In this document: in pieces, positions 1 to 12,726 of the stretch
Layout of the letters: every line of letters starts with the position of its first letter
Numbering within the stretch: the stretch's first letter is position 1
Source: Tetragonia tetragonoides
Lineage: Eukaryota; Streptophyta; Magnoliopsida; Caryophyllales; Aizoaceae
Assembly: GCA_038025085.1 (NCBI GenBank)
Contig: CM076153.1
Location: forward strand, 12,121,501-12,185,500
Reading direction: 5' to 3'
DNA length: 64,000 nucleotides
Translations under genes and position numbers: made by a program
Notes under the pieces: generated by a model
What the model saw: the letters and a program-made list of their open reading frames with translations, nothing else
Database searches by the model: none
Told to the model about the DNA's origin: nothing

Positions 1-68
1 TTGTGTTTTGTCACTTGGGTTTGGTTACAAAGCAGCAATAACTGAGAAGATTCAATCTTTATGTCCCC

Positions 69-74
69 TATATA
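69..74 (+). promoter_or_regulatory. Possible TATA box of the FTSH4 gene
   Basis: A TATATA core lies about 115 bases before the FTSH4 start codon, a reasonable distance for a plant TATA box plus a short leader. It is followed by a GA-rich stretch. Short AT motifs are common, so this is only a candidate. Confidence 0.3.
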
Positions 75-116
75 GGAAAACCCAACAGAGAGAACTGACC
101 CTTTGGGTAAATTGAA

Positions 117-136
117 AGAGGAGAGAGAGAGAGAGA
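117..136. repeat. GA microsatellite in the FTSH4 leader
   Basis: A short run of GA dinucleotides in the presumed 5' UTR. Similar GA/CT runs occur in the leaders of SQD1 and the desaturase in this window; such runs are common in plant 5' UTRs and can bind GAGA-type factors. Confidence 0.7.
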
Positions 137-184
137 AGATCAAAGGTTTGAGCTTTCTGTATAGAGAGAGAAAGAGGGTGATTT

Positions 185-3100
185 ATGGCTTGGAGGCAAC
201 TTCTTAGACAGGTCAGTGAATCTCTTCTAATTTTGTTGTATCATCGCATTCCCTTTCTGGGATTTTTTTAGGAAACCCTAATCTTGTTGATTTTCTTGTT
301 TTTGATTGATTGAGGCGTTTCTGGGATTTGGGTTTTTGGAATCAATTGCTGGGCTGCTGGTTTTCTTATTAATTGGTTGAATTATGTGAAATTTAGGGCA
401 GATAGAGTTGAAATTTGGGGTTGTATGTGCATTTGGAACTCTGGGTATTTGTAAAGTTTGAACCTTTGAGATAGTTTGAGCTTGTTAGAGTCTTTAAACC
501 ATTTGATTACCATTTGGCTTGACTTTCCTGTTGGGACAGATGTGCTACGGCTTGTGGGTTTGTTTTGATTGTGTAGTCATTGTCTAGATTTTGGTACTTC
601 AGTTATGTAGTTTACTCATGTGATTGTGGAAGTAGATGCTTAAGAGAGTTAAAATTCATGAATTGCATATGTAAATGGCTATAGAGCATTTCTGTGCAAA
701 AAAGCAAAAGAAGAGAGAGCCTATAGAACGTTAGTTTCAGTCGACAAAGATTATGCCTTGGCTTAGTGAAACTATCTTGTTCAACTTGGATTTTAAATTG
801 CTCAGCTGTGCTGGTTCATGACCGTCTTTAGACATGATGTTGGCGGTCCAAATGTTCTGGCTTTCTTTTCCTCCAAGACTTATCTATATTTTTGTTGGAC
901 AGGTAGCAAAGCAGCAACCTGAGATTGGACGATTGAGGAACCTTTCCAGTAGGCTCTCCGCGACCTTAAGACAATTGAACAATGTTGGAGGTATATATAT
1001 ACACCTGCTTTTGTGGTTTTGAAACATTTCTGTGTGTTTCTGATAAATGCTATTGGTGGTATTTTGATTTGGCTCGGCACTTGGATTTGTGTGTGCTTGT
1101 GGTTTTTCTTTTGTCTTTGTGTTGGAGAGATTTGGGGTTAGGATCAGTGGCTCCCTTCCACCTCCCATCCATTCTCTTACCCAGCAGTTTGGGATTCCCT
1201 TTATCCCACCAAATTGCTGTGATCTTCTTACCAAACCTCCCCCCAGGTGGGTTGCATTCAGGAGTAAATTTCTTCGACTTGTTTGGTGTTCTTTTGCCTA
1301 TCCTTTCATTTCGGTAATGCAGCTAATCTATGAAGGATATGAGGGGAATTAAGGTAAATAATATTGTGTTGGATATGACTAGCACAATTGCATAAATGAC
1401 ATGTTTCATAAACAGGATTAAGAAGCCTAGAAAAAAGGGTAAAGGGGAGAAAATTGAAACCTGAAGAAAGTTACCTCAGTTCTTCTGTTGCATCGTACGT
1501 GCATCTCTCTTTGTGCAACTGAAACAATTTGGTTGTTGAGGGAAGAATGCAGTTCCATGATTACTCAATTACTTCTGATATCTTGGACCAAACTACAATG
1601 ACACCACTTCTTCTATCCTAAAATATCTTTGTGCGTCAATATGTTAATTTTGTTGACCCTAAGCTTTCAGATGATGTATAGTGAAATGATGTTACCATTC
1701 CCGTGTTTGATATCTTTCTGATTCTTTGCTTCATGTTCTTCCCACCATTTGCTCTCCCTTGATACTTGATTGTTTAAGGGGAAATGTAGTTGCGAATCCA
1801 AAACTTAAATGGTCATCACTCAGTGCTAGTTTCAATGTGATTGGTTGCAGAAAATAGGCTTGCAGGTTCCCAGCGAAGATTTCAGTCAAGCTATGTTGGC
1901 AGTTTCGGTCAGCGAGCACGTGATGCAGAGACTGGTTTTCTTAGGGATCGGTATCGTCGAAGTGATCCAGAAACAGTGATAAGAACCTTTGAAAGTCAAC
2001 CTGCTTTGCATTCCAGTCCTGCAGCTGTTGCTGAGTACATTAAAGCATTGGTCAAGGTCGATAGGTTGGATGAAAGCGAACTGCTGAGAACATTACAGAG
2101 AGGTTTGTTCTGAAAAATTTTACATTGTAATGCTATGCCAAGTTATGGTGATGGCTTTTCTTCTTTTCTTGGGACGATGAGATTCGCCTTTAAGGGAAAA
2201 AAATTCTGCTCTCTTTTCTCCAGTGGTATGTGTTTACATATCAGAATGGTATAAATGTATAATGGCTTCTCCCTGCTAAAAGTTCATCGCCAGTCTACCA
2301 TCTCTGTGAGTTGATGGACGAGGTGGGGTTTGCCCTTTAAGGGAACTTTTTTTCTATTCTCTTTTCTCCAGTTGTATGTATTCACATATCAAAGTGGTAT
2401 AAATGTATAATGGCTTCTCCCTGGTAAAAGTTCATCACCAGTCTGCCATTACTGTGAGTTGATGGACGAGGTGGGGTCTGCCCTTGCTGTTTCTTGAGTT
2501 AAGCGCAAAGGAGAAAGGGCATTTGACTTCTTCTCCAACTTTCTGATCTCAGTTGGACTAGGCTTGGAAATCGTGTCTGTGAGCTGTGTACATCTTATTG
2601 GATTTACAACTCGTTTTTCTTTAGTGAAGAAATCTATCAAGTTGTTCCTGTTGTGGTGTCATACTGTCATCTCTCTACTTGTGGTATTCAATATGTTTTT
2701 TAAATCCCTGCTGTAATGTAAGGTTTCTATAATTTGCAAGTCATTTTGATGATCTAATTAATGCATAAGTTTTAGTTGTGTTGTTCCTTCCAGTTCATCA
2801 TCTTTGAAAATAACACTCGTCTGATATCTGGACTTTTGCAGGTATTGCTGCCACGGGTCATTCCTTAGCAGAGGAAGAAAGCATAGGTGGACTCTCTGCT
2901 TTCCGCAATTTGGGGAAACCTACAAAAGATGGAGTACTGGGAACTTCTAGTGCCCCAATTCATATGGTGGCTGCTGAAGGAGGGCATTTCAAAGAACAGT
3001 TGTGGCGTACATTTCGTACCATTGCTCTAGCCTTTCTCTTGATTTCAGGAGTTGGGGCTCTAATTGAGGACAGAGGAATTAGTAAAGGTACAATGTTGTC

Positions 3101-6100
3101 CAATTCTTGGCCAGAATGGGAAAAAAATTATGATATGGGGAGGGGATTGAATTGTTTCATGGCTTCAAAGATGAACTCAAACAATCATTTAGCCAAAATA
3201 GAGGAATTGGGTTGTTTAGCAATATCAGTAACTGATGATCACACAAGTATGGATTTTTTCATGTCAAACAAAGAGATATCCTATGACAAATGAGAAATTT
3301 TCTGTAATAGTTGAATCTAATGAAGTGATCTGTTTTCTGTTCTTCATCTTCCAGGTCTCGGCTTGAATGAAGAGGTTCAACCTAGCATGGAGTCCAATAC
3401 TAAGTTCAGTGATGTAAAAGGTGTTGATGAAGCAAAAGCAGAGCTAGAAGAAATTGTTCATTATCTACGAGATCCCAAGGTTTGTGTGTGTTTGCCATGT
3501 ATGTAATATCCTTGCTTGCCCCCACGCAAATGTATTGTTTATTATTAATTTATTATTATTATTTTTTTTGGGTGAATAAGTGAAAAGGTTCATTTAGTAC
3601 AGGTGAGTTTGTGATCTCTTGGAACACTCCCAGAACATTAAAGAAAAGAAAAGCTTGACCTAAGAGTTACTTCTAGGGCTTCTGTGTCAGGGTAATCGTT
3701 TGCACATTTCATGGCTCATAAACTATGCATTATCTAGTTTTCTAGTGAAATTCGCATAGGCGAGCTTGCAAATTTTAAATTTTAACAATGCAAGATAACC
3801 AAATGAAAATTGACTGAAAAGGGAGAGTAGGATAGTTGCACTATAATGGAGTGCATATTTCAGTTTCATGTTTACTTGTCTTAGCTGTTATCTTGATCCT
3901 TCTCTTTCGCCCATGTAATTGAGTGGAACAATGTAAGCAGAGATACGATGTGTACGAGAATATGCAATGTAAGATAAATGTTATTTGTTTATTATTCTCT
4001 CCATTCCAATATGAAGGTCCATTATTTACTTGGAAGTTGGAACAAATATTAAAATTTCCGAGGTTGTGCATATAATATTACGGGTCATAGGAGAGGAGAA
4101 AGTTGAGAGTGTTAAATGCTTAGGACTGTTCTTTTGGGATAAAAAATGTCGACATTGGACCTTCAGTTTGGGACGAGGGAGTCTTATTTTGATGGTCTGG
4201 GGTTAGGTTTCTCTCTGCTACCTCGTGGCTCTGAAGCCTGCTCAGCAATATGAAATTTCACCCTTCCTTTTACATGAACTTCTGTTCTGTGCGTGTGTGT
4301 GTTTGTGTTGTGAACTTAGGTGTATTGACTAAAGGACCTTCCTTTCGTACTTTTTAAAATTAGATCTGCTCAGTGTATCTCTGCAATATGTATATTTTTT
4401 TTATTAAGGTAACAATGGCTGTTTTCCTGATATGTTAGTATTTTTTATATTGTTGATGTATTTTGCTGTTTGCAGCGTTTCACGCGTTTGGGTGGAAAAC
4501 TCCCCAAGGGTGTTTTACTTGTTGGCCCTCCTGGCACTGGCAAAACTATGCTGGCTAGAGCTATTGCTGGAGAAGCTGGAGTGCCTTTCTTCTCATGCAG
4601 TGGCAGTGAGTTTGAGGAGATGTTTGTTGGTGTTGGAGCCAGGAGAGTCAGAGATCTATTTGCAGCAGCTAAAAAGCGGTCACCTTGTATCATATTTATT
4701 GATGAAATAGATGCGATAGGAGGAAGTCGTAACCCAAAGGACCAGCAATATATGAAAATGACATTAAACCAGCTGCTTGTTGAACTGGATGGCTTCAAAC
4801 AGAATGAAGGAATTATTGTGATTGCTGCAACTAATTTTCCAGAGTCCTTGGATAAAGCACTGGTGAGACCTGGGCGATTTGATCGTCATGTTGCTGTTCC
4901 CAATCCAGATGTTGAAGGTCGCCGGCAGATTCTGGAAGTTCATATGTCTAAGGTATGGTAGCGGCCATAGAAAACATATTGGTTTTAATTAAATATTCTT
5001 CACATGTATGGTCTGGTTCTGTTTTGAAACGAATAGTCTCTTCATCATGAAGGGTAACCAAGGGAGCATAACAGTAAGTTTTATCTGCGCTTTTTCTCTT
5101 TATTGTTACTATACACTGTACAGTGTGTTGGAACATTCTTTGTTATTAAGCCAACAATATAGCCTTCTTATCCCTGTACGCTTATCTCCAGTTCGTCTAT
5201 CAATGGAAACAAGCTTGTAGCGTATACTCTTCCCTTTTTTCCTTAATTAACATGCAGAACGTCGTTGCTACACCTCTGTAATGGGTTCTTATTAGTTCTA
5301 TGGGAGGTTTTAGGTCAAAACTGTTGATGGCCTTATGCCCTTGTTTCAAAATACTGCTGTGAGCTATCTTGGAGATTGTTTCCTTCTCTACTTTCTTGCT
5401 TCTTCATATCTCAGGTGCCCTTGTTCTCATCAGTGTGAAGGATGTTGTGTAGCTTTGTTCTATTGTTGAAATTTGGCTGATATACCTTTTGCTCTTTTTC
5501 TAAGCATTTTCATTCAGTTAAATTAACTTGAGGCTTCATTGTTTGGATGGTTTTTCCCCCCCTGTGAAAACGTGAATAATTGCATGTAATCATTTTCTTC
5601 TCAGGAATAATAGCAATGTACTATTATCATTATCTTCTGTAGTGTTTCTGACGCTTTGACCATTTTTTATTTTTGTATTTTTTATAATATCATTATTCTT
5701 TAATTACAGGTTCTGAAGGCCGATGATGTTGATCTTAAGATCATTGCCAGGGGAACACCGGGATTCTCGGGTGCTGATCTTGCAAACCTGGTGAATGTTG
5801 GTGCTCTGAAGGCTGCAATGGATGGGGCAAAGGCTGTGAGTATGGCTGATCTTGAGCATGCAAAGGACAAGATATTGATGGGTAGTGAGCGGAAATCAGC
5901 CGTCATATCTGAGGAGAACCGGAAGATGACAGCCTACCATGAAGGTGGTCATGCCCTTGTGGCAATGCACACTGATGGCGCCCTTCCTGTTCACAAGGCT
6001 ACAATTGTCCCCCGAGGGTTGTCCCTCGGCATGGTCATGCAGCTGCCTGACAAGGATGAGACGAGCATATCCCGTAAACAGATGCTTGCTCGCCTGGATG

Positions 6101-6630
6101 TTTGTATGGGAGGTCGGGTTGCCGAGGAGCTCATCTTTGGGGAGAACGAGGTCACTTCTGGCGCGTCTAATGATCTCCAGCAAGCAACTAATTTGGCTAG
6201 AGCAATGGTGACCAAGTATGGCATGAGCAGAGAGCTTGGGTTTGTTGCCCATGACTACGATGACAACGGGAGGAGCATGAGCACCGAAACTAGGCTCCTT
6301 ATTGAGCAAGAGGTCAAGTATTTCCTCGAAAGAGCATACAACAACGCCAAAACCATTCTCACAACCCATAGCAAAGAGCTCCATGCCTTGGCCAACACCT
6401 TGCTCAAGAAGGAGACCCTAACTGGGGCCCAAATAAAGGAGTTACTCAATGAGGTTAAGTCAGAACAGAACCAGCAACAGCAGATTGTGACCACTCAGAG
6501 TAGCGAACAATCGAACCCAGTCCCTCCATCAACCCCGAGTGCTGCTGCATCAGCTGCAGCAGCCGCTGCCGCAGCGGCTGCCACCGCTGCTGCCAAGGCC
6601 AAGGGGATAGCTCCAGTGGGATCTGGCTAG
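185..6630 (+). CDS. FTSH4: ATP-dependent zinc metalloprotease FTSH4-like, mitochondrial i-AAA protease
   Basis: Membrane-bound AAA protease that degrades unassembled or oxidised inner-membrane proteins; plant FTSH4 forms the i-AAA complex facing the intermembrane space. Seven exons with matching phases: 185-211, 903-990, 1851-2102, 2842-3087, 3355-3479, 4476-4952, 5710-6630. They give 711 aa, close to the roughly 717 aa of Arabidopsis FTSH4. The N-terminus is basic and Arg/Ser-rich (mitochondrial presequence type), followed by one membrane segment around residues 181-197. The AAA module has Walker A GPPGTGKT (263-270), Walker B (about 317-324) and a second region of homology with RPGRFDR (377-383). 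The peptidase has zinc site HEGGH (482-486) and a likely third ligand, Asp560. The C-terminus is a Gln/Ser then Ala-rich tail. All catalytic residues are present. Family and location are established from homologues; assignment to FTSH4 rather than FTSH11 rests on overall sequence and the single membrane segment. Confidence 0.95.
2175..2485. repeat. Tandem duplication of about 148 bp in FTSH4 intron 3
   Basis: Two direct copies, offset by 148 bases, share the string TGGTATAAATGTATAATGGC followed by TTCTCCCTG and GTGAGTTGATGGACGAGG. They differ at scattered positions, so the duplication is not brand new. It lies in an intron and does not touch the coding sequence. Confidence 0.85.
3994..4183. 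mobile_element. Diverged MITE-like inverted repeat in FTSH4 intron 5
   Basis: The left end (CTCCATTCCAATATGAAGGTCC) is roughly the reverse complement of the right end, which reads GGACCTTCA then TTTGGGACGAGGGAG. About 35 bases can pair with mismatches. This fits an old MITE of the CTCC-TCC-terminated class seen elsewhere in the window, but no clean target duplication is visible. Confidence 0.45.
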
Positions 6631-7903
6631 TGCTTACCTCTTTACTTAACGAAAGCGATTTTTCTTTCTTTTTACTCAATTCAATGTGCATAATTAGTCT
6701 TAATTTTATCAGTGGAAGCTGTTCTTTTGTATTTGGTTCCTTTTATACTTGCATTGGCTGCAAGTAATTAGGTGGTTTCCCTGTAGCAGTATCAATCAGT
6801 GAGCTGGAAAAATGAACAAGAGATGTAGAATTTTAGCGGCAGAAGCAGATTTGACATTGTCTAAGTTGTGTAGCTACATAAAGATGGTCTGCATCTTATT
6901 TTAACAGTTGCAATGGCCTGTTCTACTATTGACATTGCAATTTATGTAATGTTCCACACGAAACTTCACTCGTGCTTCCTTTTCTGGTAGTGAATGCTAG
7001 TCAAATTTTGTTTGGGAAAATGAGATGCCATTTGCTCTTAAGTTTCAACGAGGATTAAATCTTGTGTGAGGCTACTGTCTTTTTCTTGTTATGGACAGGT
7101 GATGAATGAACTTGGTTGAAAGAGTTTAAGTCCCTAGGGTTGATCAAATATTCGTCTTCACTGTTTACCCTCCAATACCGAGGTAGCCTCAATTCAAAAA
7201 TGGAAATACGGCCTTCAAGTACCTTGATTTAACAAATCGACCTCGATTGTAAAATTTGTAGGTCGTTCGACTTGGGTGAAATCAGCTTTAGATTAGGGGG
7301 GGGGGGAGATGGAGGTTATAGTTGGTATGCTTCATGTCGTGTTGGTTTATCCAAATTGGCAGGTCTAAGTCGTGCCGTGCTTGTGTCATGCGTGTCATGC
7401 CCAACCTTTTTTCAAATATTGTTTAAAGTTTTATTGTGCCCGACCGTGCTTTGTCTTCAAGATCCAAACTCAAGCCTGCTCATTCATGCCGTGTGTGGGT
7501 TGTATTGTGCCTTGTACTAACCAATATCCGGAGTCATCTCGATCACTCCCCTCATAATTATCACGCATTTCCCAGAACCCAGTTATTGTGGGGTTGGATT
7601 GAGCGATTTTTTTCTTTTTACTGAAGTAAACACCATTAAATAGGTGAAAAAAAGTATCAAATTAAAGTAAGATGAACTAAACCGAATATCGTCTCAAAAA
7701 ATAATAAATAAACGAAACACCATCGAACTAAACTAACCGATTATTTTAATGAGTGGAAAATAAGGCACCCCAACCAATTTTGGTCAATTTTGATGTAGGT
7801 GGCTTTAGCATGGCTTGAACTTCTGAGCAAGTTCACTATTTCTGGCCCTCAAAAAAAAAACCCACTATTTCTGTTCTTCCCTCTCTCCTCCTCTAAATTC
7901 AGC
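6631..7903. other. FTSH4 3' UTR and intergenic region
   Basis: The first few hundred bases after the FTSH4 stop are its probable 3' UTR. A run of nine or more G lies near 7298. The stretch 7340-7510 is rich in CGTGCC/CATGCC words, of a kind seen in the ends of some non-autonomous plant hAT elements, but no ends or target duplication could be fixed. From about 7800 the sequence is the promoter and leader of the next gene. No gene seen. Confidence 0.5.
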
Positions 7904-10900
7904 ATGGTTGATCGTCAACCTGGAAAGTTGCAATTAACCCCTGAAGACCACTGCAATAATCACCACGGTAAGCAAAGCCCTGCTACCAAATTTCAACATT
8001 TACAGAACAATTTCAACTTTTTCTGTCTTCATTTTGGGCCCAAAAGGTAGAATTTGTTGGGGCTCATTGTGATGATCCTTTACTAAAACCCACTTGTAGA
8101 TTTAATGAAGAAACTTGTTCTCAGTATGTTTATTGGGTTTTGGTTGAACTCGTTTAATGTTCTTCGATATGTCTGAATTCTGGTGATGATATTGATGTCC
8201 TGTTAAAGTTGTCACTTTTGTTTTTTCTGAGTCTGATCAAAGTAATGGCCAATGGGTTGCAGTAATAATTTACTTGTTAGTTGCTTGTGTTTGCCCTTTT
8301 ATTGAAGGTTAAATCTATTTCTAGCAAAGTGGTGGTTAAACTAATATCTGAACTATGATGAAGTCATGACCAATTTGGGTTTTGTCAAAGGGCTTGTATT
8401 GTTGATTTTGAGCGCTTGTAAGAATTGGTAACTGTTGCAATGGTTTGAGAGATGGCAATGACTTACATTGTGTGATGCCTTTCAACAAGATATGCATTGA
8501 AAGAAAGAAAACATTTTTCCTGACTAATCATCCCAATTAGTAGAGTTTGCCTACATGGGTTAACATCTTGTAATAAACATGACTTGGTTAATGTTAACAC
8601 CTAGGGAAGAAACTATTGTTTTTTTTTTTGACAAATGCCGAGATTTAAGGTTGTATTATGTTGATGAGAGCTGTTGGTGCACCTCTGCTAGTTTGTACTT
8701 TTAGAATTCTATTATTGATCATTGAAATTGGGCCTCTTGATGAAGTTATTTTTCGCTAAAAGCAACTCCAAAGCTATGTTTTGGTAATGAATCTACTGAT
8801 CCACCCTAATAGTTCTAAGAACGCATTGAGTATTTGAGTTAGTAAATTCATTTTCTTAATGGCTATAGTCTATTCTTCTTTGGGTTTTCGTGTTGCTGGA
8901 TGAATTGGAACAGTGGCAGTAAGGCACTTAGATTAATCAAATATTGGGGTGAACATCTGACACACCCTCAATTCTCCTGAAAAATTCCTGTACCCTTTCC
9001 TTTTTTCTGCAACTTTTCCTTGTACTTGTTCTATGTTTCATATGCAATCATCTTTTCACATTTTTTTTGCAGCAAGTGTCGTAAAGAGAATCATGATACC
9101 AAATTATCATGGTGAAAAGCTGGTAGGCATATTACATGAAACAGGCTCCAAGGAGATTCTGATTGTCTGCCATGGAATCAAGTCCTCAAAGGTTAGTGTT
9201 TGCTGTTGAACTGTGAAGTTTTATTTCAACATTTTTAACTCAAACTATGTGTACTTGTATCTCTTTCCATTCTTGGCGAATGGAGAAGCTTTGTGCTTTC
9301 CTCAACTTGAACTTAAATCTTTTGTCTCATCATGTAATTGTTTCCCTTGCAATGAGGATTGTGCGGCCGACTCTCACGAAGTGTTAGCTATGACTTTGAT
9401 GATGATGACTGATGATAGTCAAGTTGTTCTGCAGAGATTTGATTTGTGTAACTTTCCAAAAATAATTGGTAGGAAGATTGCAAAGAAAGACATTGCAACT
9501 CCCATAAAAGGAGTATTTCCCCATCCAGGAGCTAGATACATTTGAATCGTTGTTAGTTTGAAGATGTTTTACCCTGTTATGCATCCAAGTATATGCAATT
9601 TTGCCTTAATGTCAAAATTGACATCATTGTATACGTTTCACTGTTTCTTCTCTTCTTATTTTTTTTTCTTCACTGCATTGACTTGTCTAGTTAACCAAAA
9701 AATTAAGGTTTAGAAAATAATGAAGTGTTTTCTGTGACGATGCAGTTTGAGTTAGCTTGTGGGTCATTTGTGGTAAGAGTGTAATTGATGCGTTAGCATC
9801 AGGTCATCAAGTTACTAGCGTGAGCATTAATGCATTAATCATGGCATTTGGGACTCTCTCACGTTTGAATGGTGATAATTCTGGTCCTAGAGGTCTTAGT
9901 GTCCTTTTGGCCACTTAATCTAGGTTATGTCCGTACAAGATTAGTCCGTACAAATAAGCATTTGTGATTAGTGTTAATTATATTGCACCCTGCATGTAAT
10001 TAGCGTAATTAACAGATGTAATTAGTTGTTATTTGAATTCCCTAAGTAGTTGCTGAGTAAGGCGCGCCTAAGAGCACATGGGGCATGTAAGGATGAAGAA
10101 TGAGGCTCCTTACAGCTCACCCACGTTTGTCCTTATGCAAGGACAAGCAACAGCTGTCAAGTGGTCCAAAACAATGCGCTCCAAATTGTACTGCACGTAT
10201 TTGGCTCATTTCTGGGCAAAATACTGAAGTTTCAAATTGCTTGGGCACTACTCTTGGACAGCTTACCCTTTCTAGAGTATTCCTAGGTTATTAGGACACA
10301 TTTGTGACCCCTATAAATATGTAAGAACAACTGATGTAAAAGGCACTTGTTGATGAATGAAAATACACGGTTGCTGCCTTCTTACAAATCTTGCGTTCTT
10401 TACAATAATCTTAGGGTTATTTGGTGAGCAAGTAGTATTCTTTATCCATAGCTTGGTGGTTTAATCCTTTATAGCTTTGGTGGTGATACTCATTATCTTT
10501 TCTTCTCTTAATCTTCTGTTTTTGTTTACAAATTGCTAAGGTTGTAATTGCAAACGTATCAGTAATGTATGGATAAAATTGGAAAATTGTAATTGTTTGT
10601 TCTGCATTGAAGCCGACAACCAAATTTGAAGGGATCTTCTATGATCATTCACTTACGTGACTGAAACTTTGATTTCAGGATCACGTTCCCATGGCGAGCC
10701 TTGCTGCTGCATTAGAAAAGATCGGAATTAGTGCCTTCCGTTTTGACTTCTCTGGGAATGGGTAAGAGAAAGACAAACAAAACTGAACGCAATTTTGGAG
10801 ATTTAGGTAAATCAAGAATCTACGTAGTAATAGTTCAAGAATCAGTGCTTGTAACATAGTATTAAATTACATAGGAATAGGATACAAGTTATCTAGTAAA

Positions 10901-12726
10901 ATAGGATGTTATAAACAGTCACTTCTGTTGGGCATGTCTAGAGCAAGGAGGTGACTTATGCTTATTACAGTCATACAGATTATATTACTATGTGTGACTA
11001 TATGTTGCGAATGTGCTTCCTTTTCCATGAAAATGAATATAGTGTGACTAATTACTGTTCCAAGGACAGGATATCCGTTTCTGACCGTCATCGTAGCTGT
11101 ACAAAAGATGTTATACATTTATTTGATCCCATGAATTTTCACTTTTACCTTGACTCTTTGTCTGTAAAATCTCTGTTATGGAATTGTGATTACATTGTAT
11201 TTTACTCTGTGGCTTTCAGCTTGGTGCATTCTTTTGTGTAAAAACAAGAGTTTAGGAACATAGTAAATGCAGGACGACATTGATCGGAACTGTTAATGGT
11301 CTTTTCCGCAGGGAAAGTGAAGGTTTATTCAGATATGGTAACTATCGCCGAGAAGCTGAAGACTTGCGTGCAGTTGTCCAATATTTTCGTGGGATTGGCC
11401 GTTCTATAACCTCAATCATCGGTCACAGTAAAGGTGTATATATATCCTGTTCATTGAAAGCCAATTCTTGTCAAAGTTGAAATTGTGAATGGAAGAACAT
11501 ATTGCTTTGCTTATGCTGTATTCTAAAAGCGTGTTTAAGGTCGAAATTGCACAAGCTTTGGATTCTAAAGAACATATGAAGCACGGTTCTGGATCTTTGG
11601 TCTAGGTAGTAAAGGTCACATCATTTATACCACCAAACCGTCTATGTCGGTACTGATGACCAACTTGCCGTGTGAAAAGTTCTGATTTATTGATTGGTAA
11701 TGTCACGTCAATGATTCTCCTAAGTGAGGCTACTACTCCTCAAAGGTAAATAAAGAAGAAGAGACTGTTTGTATCAATGTTAGAAATCTGTCAAACCCAT
11801 TTCTGGAACTGTTTGCATCAATGCTCCACTTAATTCTTGTTGGCTGGTTCAATAAGCTTACAGGCAAACCCTGAACTGCTTACTTTAACATAGAATTACT
11901 GCTGAAAAAGGTTCTTGCAGGAGGGAACGTCGTGCTTCTGTATGCTTCTAAGTACCACGATGTTAGTAGAGTTGTTAACATTTCTGGCCGATTTGATTTG
12001 GCAAAAGGCATTGAAGGTCGCCTGGGTAAAGGTTATCTGGAAAGGATTAAGCAAGATGGATTTATTGACGTTAATAACAAACGGGGTAAGCTAAACTGCG
12101 GTTTTTCAGACTTGTAGTTTAAAAAACTTGACATTGATTTATCCAGGAGTATTTACATATTCATTTGGAGTTTCTAAAGAGAACTGTAGAAGTTGTAGAT
12201 GCTCTGGCGCAACACAAAGACTGTTTCTATCTTCTATTATTTGCTTATAATATTTACTTTTTGTATCATAGGAAAGTTTCAGTACCGCGTGACTGAAGAG
12301 AGCTTGATGGATCGCCTTTCTACAGATGTTCGAGCAGCATGTCAATCAATACATGGAAATTGCAGGTCAGGACTCAGAATTGAGCCTTCAGTGTTTGCTG
12401 GATTCATATGGTTTATGTGCTACCGTTGATTGTGCTACACTGTTTCATTTATCTTTGACGATGCTCTTGCTTGCAGAGTGTTAACTGTCCATGGGTCCAA
12501 GGACCAAATTGTACCAGTTAAGGATGCTGGAGAGTTTGACAAGATCATCCCCAATCATGTCCTTCGAATTATAGAAGGAGCCGACCATGACTTTACGTTG
12601 CATCAAAATGATTTGGCATCCGTAGTTCTGGATTTTATTAAGGGAGATCTAGACCAAGGCGAATATAAGATGGAAAGTATACCATCTCTTGTGAGTGGAT
12701 ATGCTTCTGGCAAATCAAGACTTTGA
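7904..12726 (+). CDS. Alpha/beta hydrolase superfamily protein (serine esterase/aminopeptidase-like)
   Basis: Predicted serine hydrolase; the substrate cannot be told from sequence. Seven exons with consistent phases: 7904-7967, 9073-9191, 10679-10761, 11312-11433, 11921-12085, 12272-12365, 12477-12726, giving 298 aa. The fold's key elements appear in order: an HG motif after the first core strand (residues 55-56, likely oxyanion region), a nucleophile elbow GHSKGG with Ser128, Asp225 in a HGSKDQIVP strand, and His253 in GADHDF. The catalytic triad is therefore complete. No signal peptide, transit peptide or membrane segment is obvious, so it is probably cytosolic. It resembles the plant esterase/lipase/thioesterase-type hydrolases in the Hydrolase_4 group. 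Intron 2 is long (about 1.5 kb) and seems to contain a solo LTR. Confidence 0.88.
10051..10431 (+). mobile_element. Candidate solo LTR in intron 2 of the hydrolase gene
   Basis: A block of about 381 bp begins TGCTGAG and is flanked on both sides by GTAGT (10046-10050 and 10432-10436). It contains a TATA-like CTATAAATATG near 10312 and an AATGAAAATA poly(A)-like signal about 45 bases later, the usual order in an LTR. The end reads GAGCAA rather than the usual CA, so the right boundary or the duplication may be off by a base. No internal retroelement coding sequence is present. Confidence 0.4.

Noticed and set aside
4119..4140. TTAGGACTGTTCTTTT as another end of the Harbinger-like MITE family
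   Set aside because: No matching second end with a TTA flank could be found.
4445..4798. Antisense open frame of 117 codons over the FTSH4 AAA domain
   Set aside because: Complement of a conserved coding exon, with no homology of its own.
5896..6384. Antisense open frame of 162 codons over FTSH4
   Set aside because: A shadow of the conserved peptidase exon; composition follows the + strand codons.
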